Shown: positions 1-13,299 of the stretch, piece by piece
Layout: each line of letters starts with the position of its first letter
Position numbering within the stretch: the stretch's first letter is position 1
NCBI GenBank assembly: GCA_950295325.1
Contig: OX485809.1
Location: 36,709,081-36,773,080 of the forward strand
DNA from: Polytrichum commune
Taxonomy: Eukaryota > Streptophyta > Polytrichopsida > Polytrichales > Polytrichaceae
Reading direction: 5' to 3'
Length of the DNA: 64,000 nucleotides
The notes under the pieces: model-generated
Told to the model about the DNA's origin: nothing
Seen by the model: the letters and a program-made list of their open reading frames with translations, nothing else
Database searches by the model: none
Made by a program: the position numbers and the translations under genes

Positions 1-1700
1 TCCCCCTTGATGTGGAAAAATCATCTTTTCCAAAATTCACTACTATTACTTAAGACTTTTCATCCTACCCACATTAACCCCACCAAATGTAATGTACTAC
101 AATTTTGTCCATCCAATCCACTACATACTAGACAAAAATTCCTATAAAGATGGAAGCTCTCCCACAATTGCGGGCCGATTGTTGGTCCTAGTGTGACATG
201 TTATAAAACATACTACTATGTGGAAGAAGTTTTTGTCTTTCTAGGAGTCTTTTGTTTGTATGCATCGACAAAAACGCAGTCCATTACATCCAGTGAGATT
301 ATTGTGAGTAGGACGAAAGGGTCCTTACTGGTAGCAGTAAATTTTGGGGAGAGGTGAACTCTCCCTATCAAGCACGAGCCCTCCTACTAGCGAAGAGCAT
401 CAATTGGCCCTCGGGTGGGCATGCTCGATATCACTCATGCATTTGCTCACACCTACAATGCGCATCAGCCAACATACGACTCCCACCCGTATCGAGCACA
501 ACTCTATTCATTTTCAGCCTACGACAAGATGCAAAGCACTCGAGCTCCAAACACTCATTGCCTAAAAAACGAATGTCAAAAGTGCCCCATACTAGCGTGA
601 ACCAACCGTCCGTTGGTTATCACCCTCACCCCACACCTACTCGTGGGCACAACCACCACTGGAAGGCTTCCACTACCACAGAGGATAGATTTTTGTTTGG
701 TTTTCTTCTTCTTCTTTTCCATTTTCTTTTAGCCCAACCAGCGAACGCTTGAAACTCACTCACATGCATATTATATCCATCCAGTCGTTGGCTAAAAGCA
801 ATGGAAAAGTCCCCCATATTCGATGGGAAACCGCCCCTTGGGCAAGGCGGACTAGCTTGAGAAGTAACCCAACCCGCCATAGCTAGCTATGCACTCACAA
901 TACAACAATGAGTGTGTGTGTATATATATATACATATATATAGCCGGGGCCGTCCAAGCCCCAGAGTTGACCTAATCCCTTAGCAAGATGCTGTTGCGAG
1001 TAAATATCCCACCGGCTTGGGTTGTGGTGGGTCAAAACCGGCAGCCCGCTTTCCATAGAGGGTGGTGGCATGGGGGTACGTGGGCATCCAGGAGGCAAGG
1101 AGCTCCAATGATAAGCGCAATCTTATTCATCCCTAGCTACGTAGCTAGCGAGCTACAGCGCCCCCCCCCCCTCGCTCGCCAGTGCGACGAGGGAGCGAGC
1201 TAGGCTAGGCTAGGCTAGGGTGAGTTAGCTGGGTAGGCCGCGATCGAATCGAGCGAACCAGGGCAGAAGAAGCTGACAAGCAAACAAACGCCGTCAATGC
1301 AATCATGGGGCAGTGATGGCGGACGCAGGGTTGACTCGAGGGCCCGGTCGGCGACCCGGAGGCGGATTCACGTGACGCGCGGGCAGCCATTGGTGCCCAA
1401 GCCACCCACGACGGCGACGGCCAACCAGGGCGCGCCACGCGGGATGCTTGGCCTCCACGCAGGCCGACCGGGTAAATGCTGGCCCTGGAGCGGGGCGCAG
1501 GGTGACCGGACTCGCCGGTGGTCTGCCACGTCGGCTTGCGTCCCCCTGCCCCGACAACCTCCCTCATTGGTTGGCCCCGGCTGTATGTATAGTGGGTTTC
1601 CCCTCGTTGAGTATACGGATAACCTCGTGTACGTATTGTATGCAGTGTTCAAGCTTGAAGGCTTCATCAATGCCTTTCAAACGCGATGTGCCTAGTGGTG
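1..1700. other. Gene-free left edge with a GC-rich patch
   Basis: No reading frame here resembles a known protein. From about 1,150 to 1,570 the sequence becomes clearly GC- and CpG-rich, unlike the AT-rich surroundings, with a C-run near 1,161 and a short TAGGC repeat near 1,202-1,217. An alternating TA/CA stretch lies near 920-942. Overlapping ORFs on both strands in the GC-rich patch (the longest about 130 codons) look like composition artefacts, because competing frames stay open together. The patch could be the CpG-rich start of an unmodelled transcript or a transposon end; I cannot tell which. Confidence 0.4.
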
Positions 1701-3948
1701 CATTTTTTTTAAATTTATTCTGAAATGCACATTTTCAAAATGCATTTTAAAATACTCGGAAAATGTTGAGGCTTTTTTGTGTTTTTTTAAAATAAATTCA
1801 CGACTACAGTCAGTCCAAGCCAGTAGGGCTATTATAGATACATTCAACTTCGCCAATTGTTCCATATTACCATATTACCATGTAGCATTGGTACATTCAA
1901 ACTCAATGGGAGTGTCTAAGCCTTGAGTTTTGGCACACGATTTGAAAAATACTAGAATACATAATGCACAACATGGCACACTAGAGAAGTTGTGAATGGT
2001 GGTTTGCATTGGCAATGTCTTCATTCTTGGATCAATACTTGGGCGGAGAAAAACTCGAAGAACTGATCTTGGAAGAGGGGAATGTTTTTGACAATGATGC
2101 TACCTCTGGCCTCTAGAATAATATAAAAAATGCAACACTGGATGTGGCCCTTCAAAATATACCTCTCTCAAAACAACCCTTCATAAATCAACCCCAAATT
2201 GAAAATGAAGATGTCACTTGAAGTCCTCAATATAATTTGTCCGCCACAAGAACCAACAAGCGTAGGGCATTGTGACTACAAGAAGTGGAGTTAGATGGTT
2301 GATTCTAAATTCTTCACATTGTACTGGAAATATGTACCATATAATTCGTGCACAAGTTTAATATGAGTTTTGAATTTCATTTGTATTCTTGGATTAACGT
2401 CTTGGATTTGAGCCAATCCTTCAGTTGAAGGGTTGAAATTTGAGAGCCCTTCAAAATGAAACTTATATGAGGGCTTCAATCTTGAAAACTGATTGTATGC
2501 AACCCGCTGAAAAGTATCGTATAGGCTTATTTATACATACTATCCATCATGAAGAATACTACACCTAGTATCCGAGTTTCATTCCGGGCTAGGGATTTGT
2601 GGTGTTTACGTGAACTCGTCCATTGGCAAGGCGAAAGTAAAGGCATCTACATTATAGTCCAAAAACGACTATGATAATATTTTTTGCTTTGGAAATGGCA
2701 TTAGAGATCCTGAATTAGTCCAATGAAATCTAAGTGGAATGAAACGGCCCTCAATCTTGTAAAGGACTTGTTTTTACTAGAGTACTTTATCATATTTCTC
2801 TTATTGTTATATGTAAACCTCGTGTATGTATCAATGATGGATTGATGTGTGGTGTGTATTGGGGGGGGGGGTGACAAATAATGTTGGGTTGACATTTAGT
2901 GTTGGTGGCACGATACCACAATTTATAAATATCATATTTAGTGTAGCTTCTTTCCATCCACAATGGATGAGTTGGCATTGATGCCAAGAACCCCGAGGCT
3001 TTTAATACATGTCAATGGTTGATGATATGGGAGGAAGAATCCTTCAAAATCCGACTCACTATTTGGGTTGATACATCGTGCCATCCTAACACCATATCAA
3101 TACGAGGGTAAATTTATACAAGTATGAAGGTTCTTGGAAGGTATATAGACACGAATGATATATATATATATATATAGATAACTAAGAAAGCATCCTCAAC
3201 TATTCATATACTAGCGGTATATTAAAATGGTAGAACCCTCATTATATAAATCAAGTGGCATTGAAATAAAATTGATTCTAAAGTTTGGGAAGCCGACAAG
3301 GTTAATGGGACTGAAAGTACATCATGATGGTTTCAAACCAAATAATTATCTATATGCAAGTCAAACACTAGTATGTGCATGTTGGCTAATCATGGCAAAA
3401 ACGTACTACACTTAATAATCCTATTTTGTGTGGGTTGCGGTAATTCCTAAGCCCTCATCAATTTTCAACCCGTGCTATAGTGCTGATTTTAGAATTTCTA
3501 AGAAATTGATGGTGATGATATTTTCTACTACTTTTGATGAAAGGTGACTATTTTATTCCATGTAACTTGATGTTGGCTAGAAATATTAAGGAAGATTGAG
3601 GGTCTTGAACCCACAATATTTCCAGCCTACCTAGACAATTGGAGTGGCCCGCTTTAGTTATTTCCACACTCATTGTCCACCCACACTGGTAGGATTATTT
3701 GGTGTACTTATTGGAGAGGCGACAATCATAATTCTTTTTTTAAAAACACAAACCTTGTGGCATGTGTATATTGCAGGGGGGGGGGGATGACATTGTCCAA
3801 TGCAATCCATGTATGTTTACAAAGAGAAGTGATGTTGTATATGCTTCAAAACAATCATGAAATTTGAAGGTGAAAAAGTTGGGTACCACTCGTATATTTG
3901 GGTTTATTTTAACCTTTATTTGACACCCGAATCAACATGAAAAACCTC
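1701..3948. other. Gene-poor AT-rich intergenic stretch
   Basis: Contains only short ORFs (under 70 codons), a G-run near 2,866-2,875, a TA microsatellite near 3,160-3,176 and another G-run near 3,776-3,787. One inverted-repeat element (2,584-2,998) is annotated separately. No other structure recognised. Confidence 0.5.
2584..2998. mobile_element. MITE-like inverted-repeat element, 'AACTCATCCAT' family, copy 1
   Basis: The left end (near 2,584-2,635) carries GGGATTTGTGGTGTTTACGT followed by GAACTCGTCCATTGG. The reverse complement of 2,945-2,998 carries CCTCGGGGTTC and then AACTCATCCATTGTGGAT. The same terminal motif, facing inward, recurs at 28.9-29.2 kb, 32.2-32.4 kb and in fragments at 30.9 and 31.97 kb, which supports a dispersed non-autonomous DNA element. 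Arms are degenerate, no target duplication was resolved and no coding capacity is present. The superfamily is unknown. Confidence 0.4.
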
Positions 3949-4109
3949 ACATTAGAGCAATGCAATTATGTTGGGATTGATAACCACAAAGATTTAGGAG
4001 GTTCCCTCAAGGAACTCTGAAAGAACTTAGGGAACTCTTATGGAACCTCTAGAATTCTATGCAATACCTCCCATATAGTTGATTATATGTAATTGCATCC
4101 CACTAATGT
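3949..4109. mobile_element. Small MITE (161 bp) with ~22-bp terminal inverted repeats
   Basis: The left end reads ACATTAGAGCAATGCAATTA. The reverse complement of the right end reads ACATTAGTGGGATGCAATTA, so about 17 of 20 positions match. Inside is a second short palindrome, AGGTTCC...GGAACCT. Length and structure fit a miniature inverted-repeat transposable element. No convincing target-site duplication was found, so the superfamily is left open. Confidence 0.5.
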
Positions 4110-4128
4110 TCACCAAAGAGTCTTATGG

Positions 4129-4251
4129 CTTGGGTATAATGGCTAGTGCCCCTTGTACTACCACTTGGGAAGGAGGAGATAGGATTTGAATCTCCTTGCC
4201 TTCACACACTCTAAATAGCCAATTTGATGAAGTATTTAGTTGGTTTTTTTT
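4129..4251 (+). mobile_element. Possible tRNA-derived SINE
   Basis: A box-A-like TGGCTAGTGCC ends at 4,150. A box-B-like GGATTTGAATC lies about 30 bp downstream (near 4,182-4,192), close to tRNA-like spacing. About 50 bp later the segment ends in a T-run (4,243-4,251). This arrangement matches the internal RNA polymerase III promoter of plant SINEs. The 5' edge is a guess, and the tRNA-like body has no clear cloverleaf, so it is not called as a tRNA gene. Confidence 0.3.
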
Positions 4252-5135
4252 TCATCCTAGGCTTTGGAGGAATGTGAAGGTGGATTTTCCATCAAACCTG
4301 AAGTTTTATAGACTTTATTCAAGGCAAAGAGAATTTGGAGAGTTGGGACAATGTAGGAGCCTTTACGTTTGGTAGAATGCAATCGACGGTGAAGATCTGC
4401 TCTTCCCACGACCACATCGGAGGTGTTCACAATGCCCTAATGATGCGGGTGCGGTGAACCTTCCCTTGTGGTTTGTATGCACATGTATTATTAACTATAC
4501 TTATTAATTATTGCACTTTGACCCAATTTTTGTACCTCTTAATTACTTATGAATTTTAAGCCCCTTGTTTTTTCAATATGCTACAAGGCTTATAAATTAC
4601 TAGGAAAAAAACATGCTTGATCCCAACCACAAAATTGTACAAGCAAATAAAAACTATGCACACAACAATGAAAAATACCAATCACCCAAAACGACAAAAT
4701 AATACATGTTTAGGTACGACTATTTAATGACAAATTACCCAAGCATGGATTGTAGTGCTTTGTATTTCTAAAGTGTTGAGAATCATTGGCCAGTCTGAAA
4801 TAATATGATCATGCTAAATCACAATTCCAACATAATATTGAGAGTCTCTCAAGTATCTCCTTAAGATTGTCCAACACTCCTACTACCAAATTGAAGGTGA
4901 GAATTTAAGGACTGCACGACCAAGAGTAGTCAAGAACATTTATTAACCTTATACTACAATAGAAAAAAAAGACTAACTTTAAGTATTTTATGAATCACTT
5001 CATTACATGTAACTCAAATTGTGCAATTAATTTATTCTTTGTTACTTCGAATTTAAGTATAATATTCACCTCTCAATAAATAAACAAATCCTTCACTTTA
5101 ACTAGTGTTTTTCAAAATTTTGCAAGTAAATCCCT

Positions 5136-5152
5136 CCCCCCCCCCCCCCCCC
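5136..5152 (+). repeat. Homopolymer C tract (17 bp)
   Basis: An uninterrupted run of cytosines followed by CACCCCACCC. It is the longest of a dozen or so poly-C/poly-G runs scattered through the window. Confidence 0.9.
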
Positions 5153-6568
5153 ACCCCACCCATGATGTTTTTATAAGGAATTGTTAGATCAATCACGTCA
5201 CAAACCCACAAACATATATGTCACTGACATGCCCCCTTGGTAAATACTTTAGGAATCAGAAACTCACATACAAACATGTCACTAACACTAAATACTTCAT
5301 CTCAAAAAGCCTCGAATAACAAGTAAGGCAAAGTCATTGTCATCAATAGCGGACCTCAAGTTCTCAACACACTACTTAATTGTTGCTTGCAATATAATAC
5401 CTTAAAATGGATCACTACAAAATATATGCAACTATTGCATCGGAGAACAATACATAATGACAATTGAGCAAATCAAGAATACTGTAAGATTCAAACATAA
5501 TTCACGATAAAACTAATCAACCAAGCAACCTCCAATTGTCAATAAAGCTCCTAATATTTTGTCTCAATTGTCACAAACTTTAGGAAGAACTTCCTCTTTC
5601 ACAAAGCATATAATCTCTTCAAGCTTGTGATTCAATTCAACGAACTTGCAACATGTTGAATTAGGGTTGAAACTTTTTAGCCTAGAAAATCATGACTCCT
5701 CATCAAATTCTCAAAGGAAAAGAAAACTTCTACTTCCACTACCACAATCCACATAAATTATTATTGACAAGCACATGTAGTTTGAAGTTAGCTTAGGGTT
5801 TGAAGAAAGATATTCCAAACATAATTCACAAAGCAATGGTGATCATGCAACTTTTCGATTGACATCAACTTATGAGTGAAACAATCCAAGTTGAATTGGC
5901 AACATTCAATCTCAACAAAAACCCCAAACACACACACACACACAATTGTACCACAAGTCAACCTGCATTTTGACGATGGGAGTAGAAATATGTGCATGCT
6001 GTGGCAACCATTGGTGCTCACAATTCTAATTTATGAAGAACTACTCCTCCCACCTATTAGACTCTTTCATCAATCGCCATATCTAAATTTGTTGGGTAAA
6101 TCTCTCTCTCTCTCTCCACCCCCCCCATAGGGGGCCAATCACATTGTTGGTTGGTAAATATATTCACCTTGCCACCCACTGCCCCCCTAATGCACGGAAA
6201 GATGTCCCACTTATTAATGTTATGTACATTTTCTCCTGTAAAATTCAATGCTTCTTAGAAGAAGAAAAAGATAGAAGGTCTAGAGTATGGCCTGAATGGA
6301 TGGCATGTGGATTACATATTTTGTTTAGGTACTTAATGTTTTTTGCATGTGGTATGCATCATCACCTACTTGAAAATCTACTCACACTTCTAACTATAGT
6401 ATATGAAAAACATGCATATGTTGGTTAGGTCATCCAACTTAAGCAAATTGTACTACATATTGTTTGTTTTGATTCACATGATTGACACTCAAACGTAACT
6501 CCAAATAATAATACACACTAATTAAACTAACATTTATTTATATGTTAAGGTGAATGCTAAATGTCATA

Positions 6569-6595
6569 TGTGTGTGTGTGTGTGTGTGTGTGTGT
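6569..6595 (+). repeat. (TG)n microsatellite
   Basis: About 13 uninterrupted TG dinucleotides. Confidence 0.95.
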
Positions 6596-8929
6596 AATTA
6601 AAGTATGTGGGTGTTATTTGGTTTGTTGTTCTCCGACTTCTACCAATTAGATTTACACAACAAATCTCATGTTGCATTAGCAAATCTATGATGAAACATC
6701 TACACTAACCATATTGAAAATCGAACTACCCTCATCAATATCATGAAGCCAATATGGTGAACGGTTGGGGCTCATATCCAAGGCTTTGCAACACTTGTAG
6801 TCTACGAGTGCATCACTATATATTGATGTCAACTTGGGTAAACTATTGATATTTCATTTCGTATTTGGTTATGTAAGCATACTATGAATTTCAACGGTCT
6901 TGCTTGTGCCATCAACATGGGAAGAAACGAAAGGATATGTTTGTCATTCAAATATCCATGTATTCGAATTATTATGCTTCACAATTTTTATGTGGCATCG
7001 ACTTCGAGGCTCCTAGTAGGGTTTGAAGCGATCTCGGGAACATCGATTCCATCGTGACTAAACAAAGGGAGTCCGGTGTACGGTGTTGTATTTGCATTAT
7101 CTACACATTCATGCCAATGGGACAAATGCTCATGGTCGTGGGTGTTGGAAGCGGTCTTTGTGATAGAAAAGTACCGGTCTTCATTCCAATTATGGATATT
7201 ATGTGAGAGTGTGTTTTTTTTTGAAAGTTCATTTTATTGAATCGATGGGTTCCATGACATATTTATCTTAAAACCGCCACGGTACAATGACGATAATTCA
7301 AGGGCAAATTATATGCAAACGTTTGTATGGCATTGACTCCTTGATACACAAATATCTATTGGTCTTATGATGTCATCTTATAAGCACGAGCCTTTGCCGT
7401 TGTTGCATTACTTGATAAGTGGCCAATCATGCATGTTCTTACATATCCACACTTGATATTCCATGTGTTTTAAAATACAAGTGGATGGAAATCATGCTTT
7501 GTTGGAGCCTACAATATAGTTTCCTTATCTTGTATTCCGAGCTTCTTCTCTTGTCCCACAAAGATGGGTGTGCTCATTAACTCATGAAGGGTACGGTTGA
7601 CCACACATTGGTTGGTCGCCCTAAGCTATAAGTCCCGTTTAGTGGACAAATCTCACTCTATGATTGTACCTATGTACTTATCACTACTAGAAACCATGGT
7701 GAGTTTTTTTCTTCTTAAAATACAAGCGGTTGTTTCCACACATGGCCCAAATGTTTGTCTTCATGGGTAAATATGCATTTTAAAATGAATAGTAACAATT
7801 TCATCGTAAGGATCCAAAGCAAGACTCACTGGCTGATAGAGGCAACAACCAATACTCAATACGTCAATACTCATGTTTATACTTTGTAAGCTAAATTTTC
7901 TAGATTGTAGAATTGTGATGTATGTATTTTGTGTATGTTAGGTTCAATTGTTGAATGCAAGCACATATATTATGGAAGAACAAAAGTTGTTAGTCAAAAA
8001 TTAAAAATTTGCGTCTCCTACACCATCTAAGTAATAATAAGATTAATGAAATTGACCACAAAAATATGGTGCTATGTATAACCATTGGGTGCAGTCAACT
8101 TAAGATCATGCAATTTAGACCCCTCAAAATAATCATCCTCTTAACACAAGCGTATACCACATCACATATCAGTTGTCCTCCCTAAGAACCTCCCAAGAGC
8201 ATGTGACCAATTCATTGTTTGTCACAATCTCAACTTTTTGAAAGATTGTGAAAGCCTTCCTTTGTGCCAACACTAGAATACAACTACCAATATAGAGTAA
8301 GATGAGATTGTGTTTTAACATCCTTCATTGTAACGTGTACATCTAATTCTTGCAAGGTTTTTGTGATGAAACTATAGCCACAATTACATATGTTGTTGGG
8401 AGATCTTGATCATAGCAAGTTAGCCAAATCATAGTTGGGTCGCAACATTGTTGGATTGTGTTTCATAACAATTAATAATCCGTATTGTATATTATTTGTT
8501 ATCACACCCATGGCATGAAATTGTGGTTGTACCCTTGAATGTTGGCCACAATCACGTATTTCTAATACCAAACTTCAAACAAGATTGGCCCTTTAAGATC
8601 ATGATACGAGCGATCCATCATTCTGATACCCATTGGAACTAAATGTTTGAACCCCTGAACATATCAAGCTCAACATCCAAATTCATGCATGAACACAATT
8701 TTGTTTGCTAGTTGATACCCAAGATTCCAACAAGATGTTGTCCCAAAAAATAGAAGTCAATCCCCTCATGCAAAGTCAAAAAGTTCAACATTTTGAGCAT
8801 CCCAAAGCTAGCTTCAAATATTAACACAATTTTCAAATGCTTTAAAAATGGCTTAAAATACTTTCCAAAATATAAAAACGGATTTGAATGAAAAAAACGA
8901 AATTAATTTTTGTAACAAAATCTTTTGTT

Positions 8930-10930
8930 TTCTTTAATGATTTATAAATCGCCCTCATACCACTTCCCAAGGCTTCAAAATGATTCTACAAATCTTCAAA
9001 AATTTGAATTAATCACCTTAACAATATTTCTAGGTTGAAACATACCTACATATTACTTAATATCATACCTAATAGCAACATATAAGTACCCTTAAGATTC
9101 TCAAAACGATTCCTCTATTTTTCTCAAATTGTTCACAAATGGCCTTCTTATTGCACCATAGGGCTTTCAAAACGATTTTGAAACTCTTGAAAATTTTGAA
9201 ATTAGTCAACACAATGATGAGATGACTATTATCAACATTTTGGTACCATTCAACTTCTCCCACAATTTCCTCAATTTTTTCATATTGTTTACAAAATGGC
9301 CCTCGTAGTGTTGCCTTGGGCTTTCAAAAGGATTTTGAAAAGTCTCTCCAAAATTTGAAAACTTTCACCTCAGTACCAAGGTGACTAATATCACTATATG
9401 GGTACTACTTAAGTGTCTCTTACAATTTCCTATATTTTTGTTGAATTGTTTACAAATGGCTCTCACAACGCTTCCTAAGGCTTTATGAACAATTTTACAA
9501 ATCTTAAAAAAAATGAAATAAGGCAGCTCAATGCCTAATATCGATATTTTTGTACTCTCAAGTGTCTCTCAAATTTTCCCTTTCTTTCTCTCCAATTGGT
9601 TACAAATGGCCCTTGTATGGCTTCCTAGGGCTTTATGAATAATTTTACAAATCTTCAAAAAAATGAAATTAGGCACCCTGATGCCTAATATCGATACTTT
9701 TGTATGTTTAAGTGTCTCTAGAATTTTCCTTTCTTTCTCTCCAGTTGGTTACAAATGGCCCTTGTGTAGCGGGCTTTATGAACAACTCTACAAATCTTAC
9801 AAAAAAATGGAATTAGGCACCTCAGTGTCGGGATGCCCAATATCAAAATTTGGGTACTCCTAAGTGTCTCTCACATAATGTCCTTTGTTTTTTTTGTTGA
9901 TTTTCTTACAAATGGCTCTCACAATGATTCCCAAGGCTTTATGAACAAATTTTCAAATCTTCAAAAATATGAAATTAGGCGCCTCAATGTTGAGGTGATT
10001 AATATCAATATTTGGCTACTCTTAAGTGTCTCTAGATTCCTTTATTTCTCTCGATTTGGTTACAAATGGTCCTCGTACCACTTCCCAGGGCTTTATGAAT
10101 GATTTTGAAAGGCTCCAAAAGTTTTAAAATAATCACCTCGGCGTTGAGGTGACTAATATCAAAGTTTGGGCACTCTTAAATTTCCATACAAATTTCCTCA
10201 TCTTTGTTGCATTTGTTTACAAATGGCCATCGTACTGATTCCTAAGGGTTTAAAAACAATTTTAAAAAATCTTGATAAATTTGAAATTAGTCACCTTAGT
10301 GTTGAGGTGACTAATATCAACATTTGGGTTCTTTTTAGTTTCTCTTATATTTCCTTTATTTTTCTCCAATTTTCGACAAATGGACCCCACAACGCTTCCC
10401 AAGTCTTTCAAAGTGATTTTGAAAACTCTTCAAACACTTGTAATTAGTCATCCCAGTACCAAGTCAATTAAACTCAACGTTTGGATACCCTTAAGTTGCT
10501 CTCACAATTTCCTTTATTTTTCTCAAATTTTTTATGAATGGCCCTTGCAATGCTTCCTAAGGCTTTCAAAACGATTTTGAAAACCCTCCAAAATTTTGAA
10601 TATAGACATTTCAGCTACAAATGGCCTTGGGATCAATTCCCAAGGATTTTGAAGCATCCTTGACAATTCTTGAACAAATTGAAATGATGTGACTAATATC
10701 AACATTTTTGGGAACTTTGAAGTTGGCACAAAATTTCATTTGTTTCTCTCAAATGGGCATTGTTTTCAAGGACTTTCAAAGTGACCTTGAATAATCTTCT
10801 AGAAATTGAAATTTGTGTGCTCGGTGCCAAGTATACAATATTAACATTTGGGTAACCTTGAAGATAGCTCAAAATGTTTTTATTGTCCTCAAATGCTTTG
10901 TAAATGATGCTATCAAAACTTCAGTATGGG
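8930..10930. repeat. Degenerate tandem satellite array, unit ~155 bp, about 12-13 units
   Basis: The phrase ACAAATGGCCCTCGTA and variants recurs near 8,946, 9,137, 9,292, 9,451, 9,603, 9,752, 9,910, 10,065, 10,220, 10,377, 10,535, 10,618 and 10,750, mostly 149-159 bp apart. Each unit has the same order: ACTAATATCAACATTTGGGT, AAGTGTCTCTC, a T-rich block, the ACAAATGGC phrase, GGGCTTT, ATTTTGAAA..CTTCAAAA, and GAAATTAG..ACCTCAGTG. Units differ at many positions, so the array is old. The 10,618 unit is a partial copy and the last ones decay into unique sequence. Short ORFs along it arise because unit periods are not multiples of three. Unit length is close to nucleosome size, as in many plant satellites. 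Confidence 0.88.
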
Positions 10931-11942
10931 CTCCTATGGCAAGGAGTTGTGCTTTATTAAGAAATTAGCCAAAGGTAGGATTAGGTTGTTTTCGAGCATG
11001 CAACCACAACTATTGGCGAAGGAGAAGATTTGTGAAGGATAACTATAAGAGTTGTGTTTGTAACCCTAAGAATGACCGCATAAGAAGTGGTGGTCAGGAT
11101 AGTCAACCGAAGGTTTCTTAGGCTACAAATCATGGTACCTACTTAGAATTTGTAAAATCAGGTTAGGAGTACAAAGGAGTGGCGAAGTTTTGTGGTGTAC
11201 GACCTTGCTAACAAATGTAATAGTGTTGGTCCTTGGAATATTAGTATTTGGGATTGAAGGGGTTCCTAACTTGTTTGAGGTTGTAGTAAGGTTTGTCAAA
11301 GCAATTAGTTCCAACAAATCTTGGAGAGACGAAACTTTTGTATGTCTTACAATCATTGTCTCTAATAACATGATGTATCTACCGCATTAGTGTTAAGAGT
11401 TAAAGAGACTAATTTGGTCAACCCTCAATATCGCTGCCAGCTAGTGACTTATCGTCCATAGTATAGTGCAGTATTCTTGGTCATATATAAACTAAGTTAG
11501 GAAACTAGAAGAAAAAATGGTTGATCAGTCATAGGCTGGAAGGTCATAATGTTGCCGGTATAAAAGGGAATAAATCATAAGATATATCATATAACTAGTA
11601 TGAAGCTATGGTTGCAAGTAGGTCAAATTATAAGGTCATACATCTACGAGTCTCGACCAATATTAGGGGATGGCCAATACCAATACAACCTTCAAGAATA
11701 ATGTCATTGGTATCATGGTAGTAGTAAATTCTAGGTAGTGGGATAATGTAGACTAGAAGGGGTAGCTAACATAGGTAGTAGAGAGGATTCCAATAAAGCT
11801 ACCAACCTTTTTCAAACCACTACCGCATAAACGCATATTATGAAAGCAAATGTGTCATGGGGAGGTGGACAAGAAGAAAAACCAAAGTCTTTGCAATTCT
11901 TAATAGAGGGATTGACTAAATCATGGTCAATTACTGATGCTT

Positions 11943-12190
11943 GTGCATCTACATATGATATTTTTAAATGTAACCATGGATTTCAAACATTGAAAATAGT
12001 CTCTGTATCTATGTGGATTTCTTATGCATTTTCATATGATATTTTAAAATGTAACCGTGGATATCAAACATTGAATATAGTCTCCTATATCTATGTGGAT
12101 TGCTTATGCATCTACATATGATATTCTAAAATGTAACCGTGGATTTCAAACATTGAAAATAGTCTATGTATCTATGTGGATTGCTTATGC
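11943..12190 (+). repeat. Three tandem copies of an ~82-bp unit
   Basis: TGCATCTACATATGATATT (or TGCATTTTCATATGATATT) recurs at 11,943, 12,024 and 12,107, and a fourth partial start lies near 12,188 (spacing 81-83 bp). Each unit then continues with AAATGTAACCGTGGAT, TCAAACATTGAA and TCTATGTGGATT. Copies are about 90% identical by eye, so this is a younger duplication than the satellite upstream. Confidence 0.9.
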
Positions 12191-13275
12191 ATTTATTCAT
12201 GTTTATTAGTGTAGTAGAAATACTTCATCGCATTTGAGAGAGGCTCCGCAATATATGATGTCATTTTGGCACTATCGTACAATACTTTATGATGGCCTCA
12301 TAGAAGTGGCTCATGATGAAGATGATCTCCCCCAATGATGATGAGGAACCTATTCGGAAAGTTTTCATAATATTCCAATATAGTACGTAAGTTTACTATT
12401 TGTTCCATGTTTGTTCGATTTTGGAGTCATTCCACACGTTATTCTCCAATAATGAATGATGACCATTTGAGTTTTGTTTTTTTTATTTTAAATGAAAAAT
12501 GTGATGTCCCCTCCCATTTGTATAATTATCCCATTACATGGAAATGCGGTTACAAAGGTTGTGGATCCAACCTCAACACCATCACATTATAGTAGGTCAT
12601 CATGTTATGATCGTCACCACTTGCCATTCATAGATGAGGAGGTGAAGGAGGGTATTAAACATGTTAGTGACAAAGTGGAGGAGGAGGGAATGGAAGACGA
12701 CGAGGGTAGTAACGGAGCTTCTATGCAGAGTTTATTGACAACATTGAATGTGTTCATTACCTTGTGGACATTCATATGGATAATTTATTTTTTATTATAC
12801 TTCCATCTATGTCCAAAAACTTCAGTTTCTAAATTTTCTGTGATGCCTCCATCAATTCATTTCTCAAACCTACATGACTTCTAGAAATATATTCTAGAGC
12901 ATGCTCAATACTTGGAATGTGCTTGCATTGTTTTTTTAAATGAATTATGAATCTAAGGACAATATCAAAAGTCATCTTCAAATTCTCATGCCAAGCTTGC
13001 GATTGTTGATTTTATAAGCAAAGCAAGGCATTCATTAGGTTGATTGCATTTTGTGTGAACTTTCCACTCATACTATCATAAAAAATAGATGTTATTATTT
13101 ATGCCAAAATACCACAGTTATAAGATACTAGTGGGTGTATGTCCAAATATTTTGCCAATCTCACTACTCACAAGTTACCGCTCGTCGCTCACCAGTCGCA
13201 TGTTAGCACTCCCAACATGAGGAGGATAACTAGTAGGTGTGCATGAGTTTGAATGACTTTATGAGTTTTTTTGTT

Positions 13276-13299
13276 TATTATTATTATTATTATTATTTA
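13276..13299 (+). repeat. (ATT)n microsatellite
   Basis: About eight ATT/TTA trinucleotides. Confidence 0.9.

Larger units (their letters stand above)
4252..8929. other. Long AT-rich intergenic region
   Basis: Nearly 4.7 kb with no recognisable coding sequence; the longest ORFs are below 95 codons and lack known motifs. It includes a 17-bp C-run (5,136-5,152), a CA microsatellite (5,927-5,944), a short CT run followed by C-runs near 6,103-6,126 and a TG microsatellite (6,569-6,595). Confidence 0.5.

Noticed and set aside
9663-10580. Series of ORFs sharing GYKWP-like peptides
   Set aside because: They are translations of the ~155-bp satellite units, whose period breaks frame from unit to unit.
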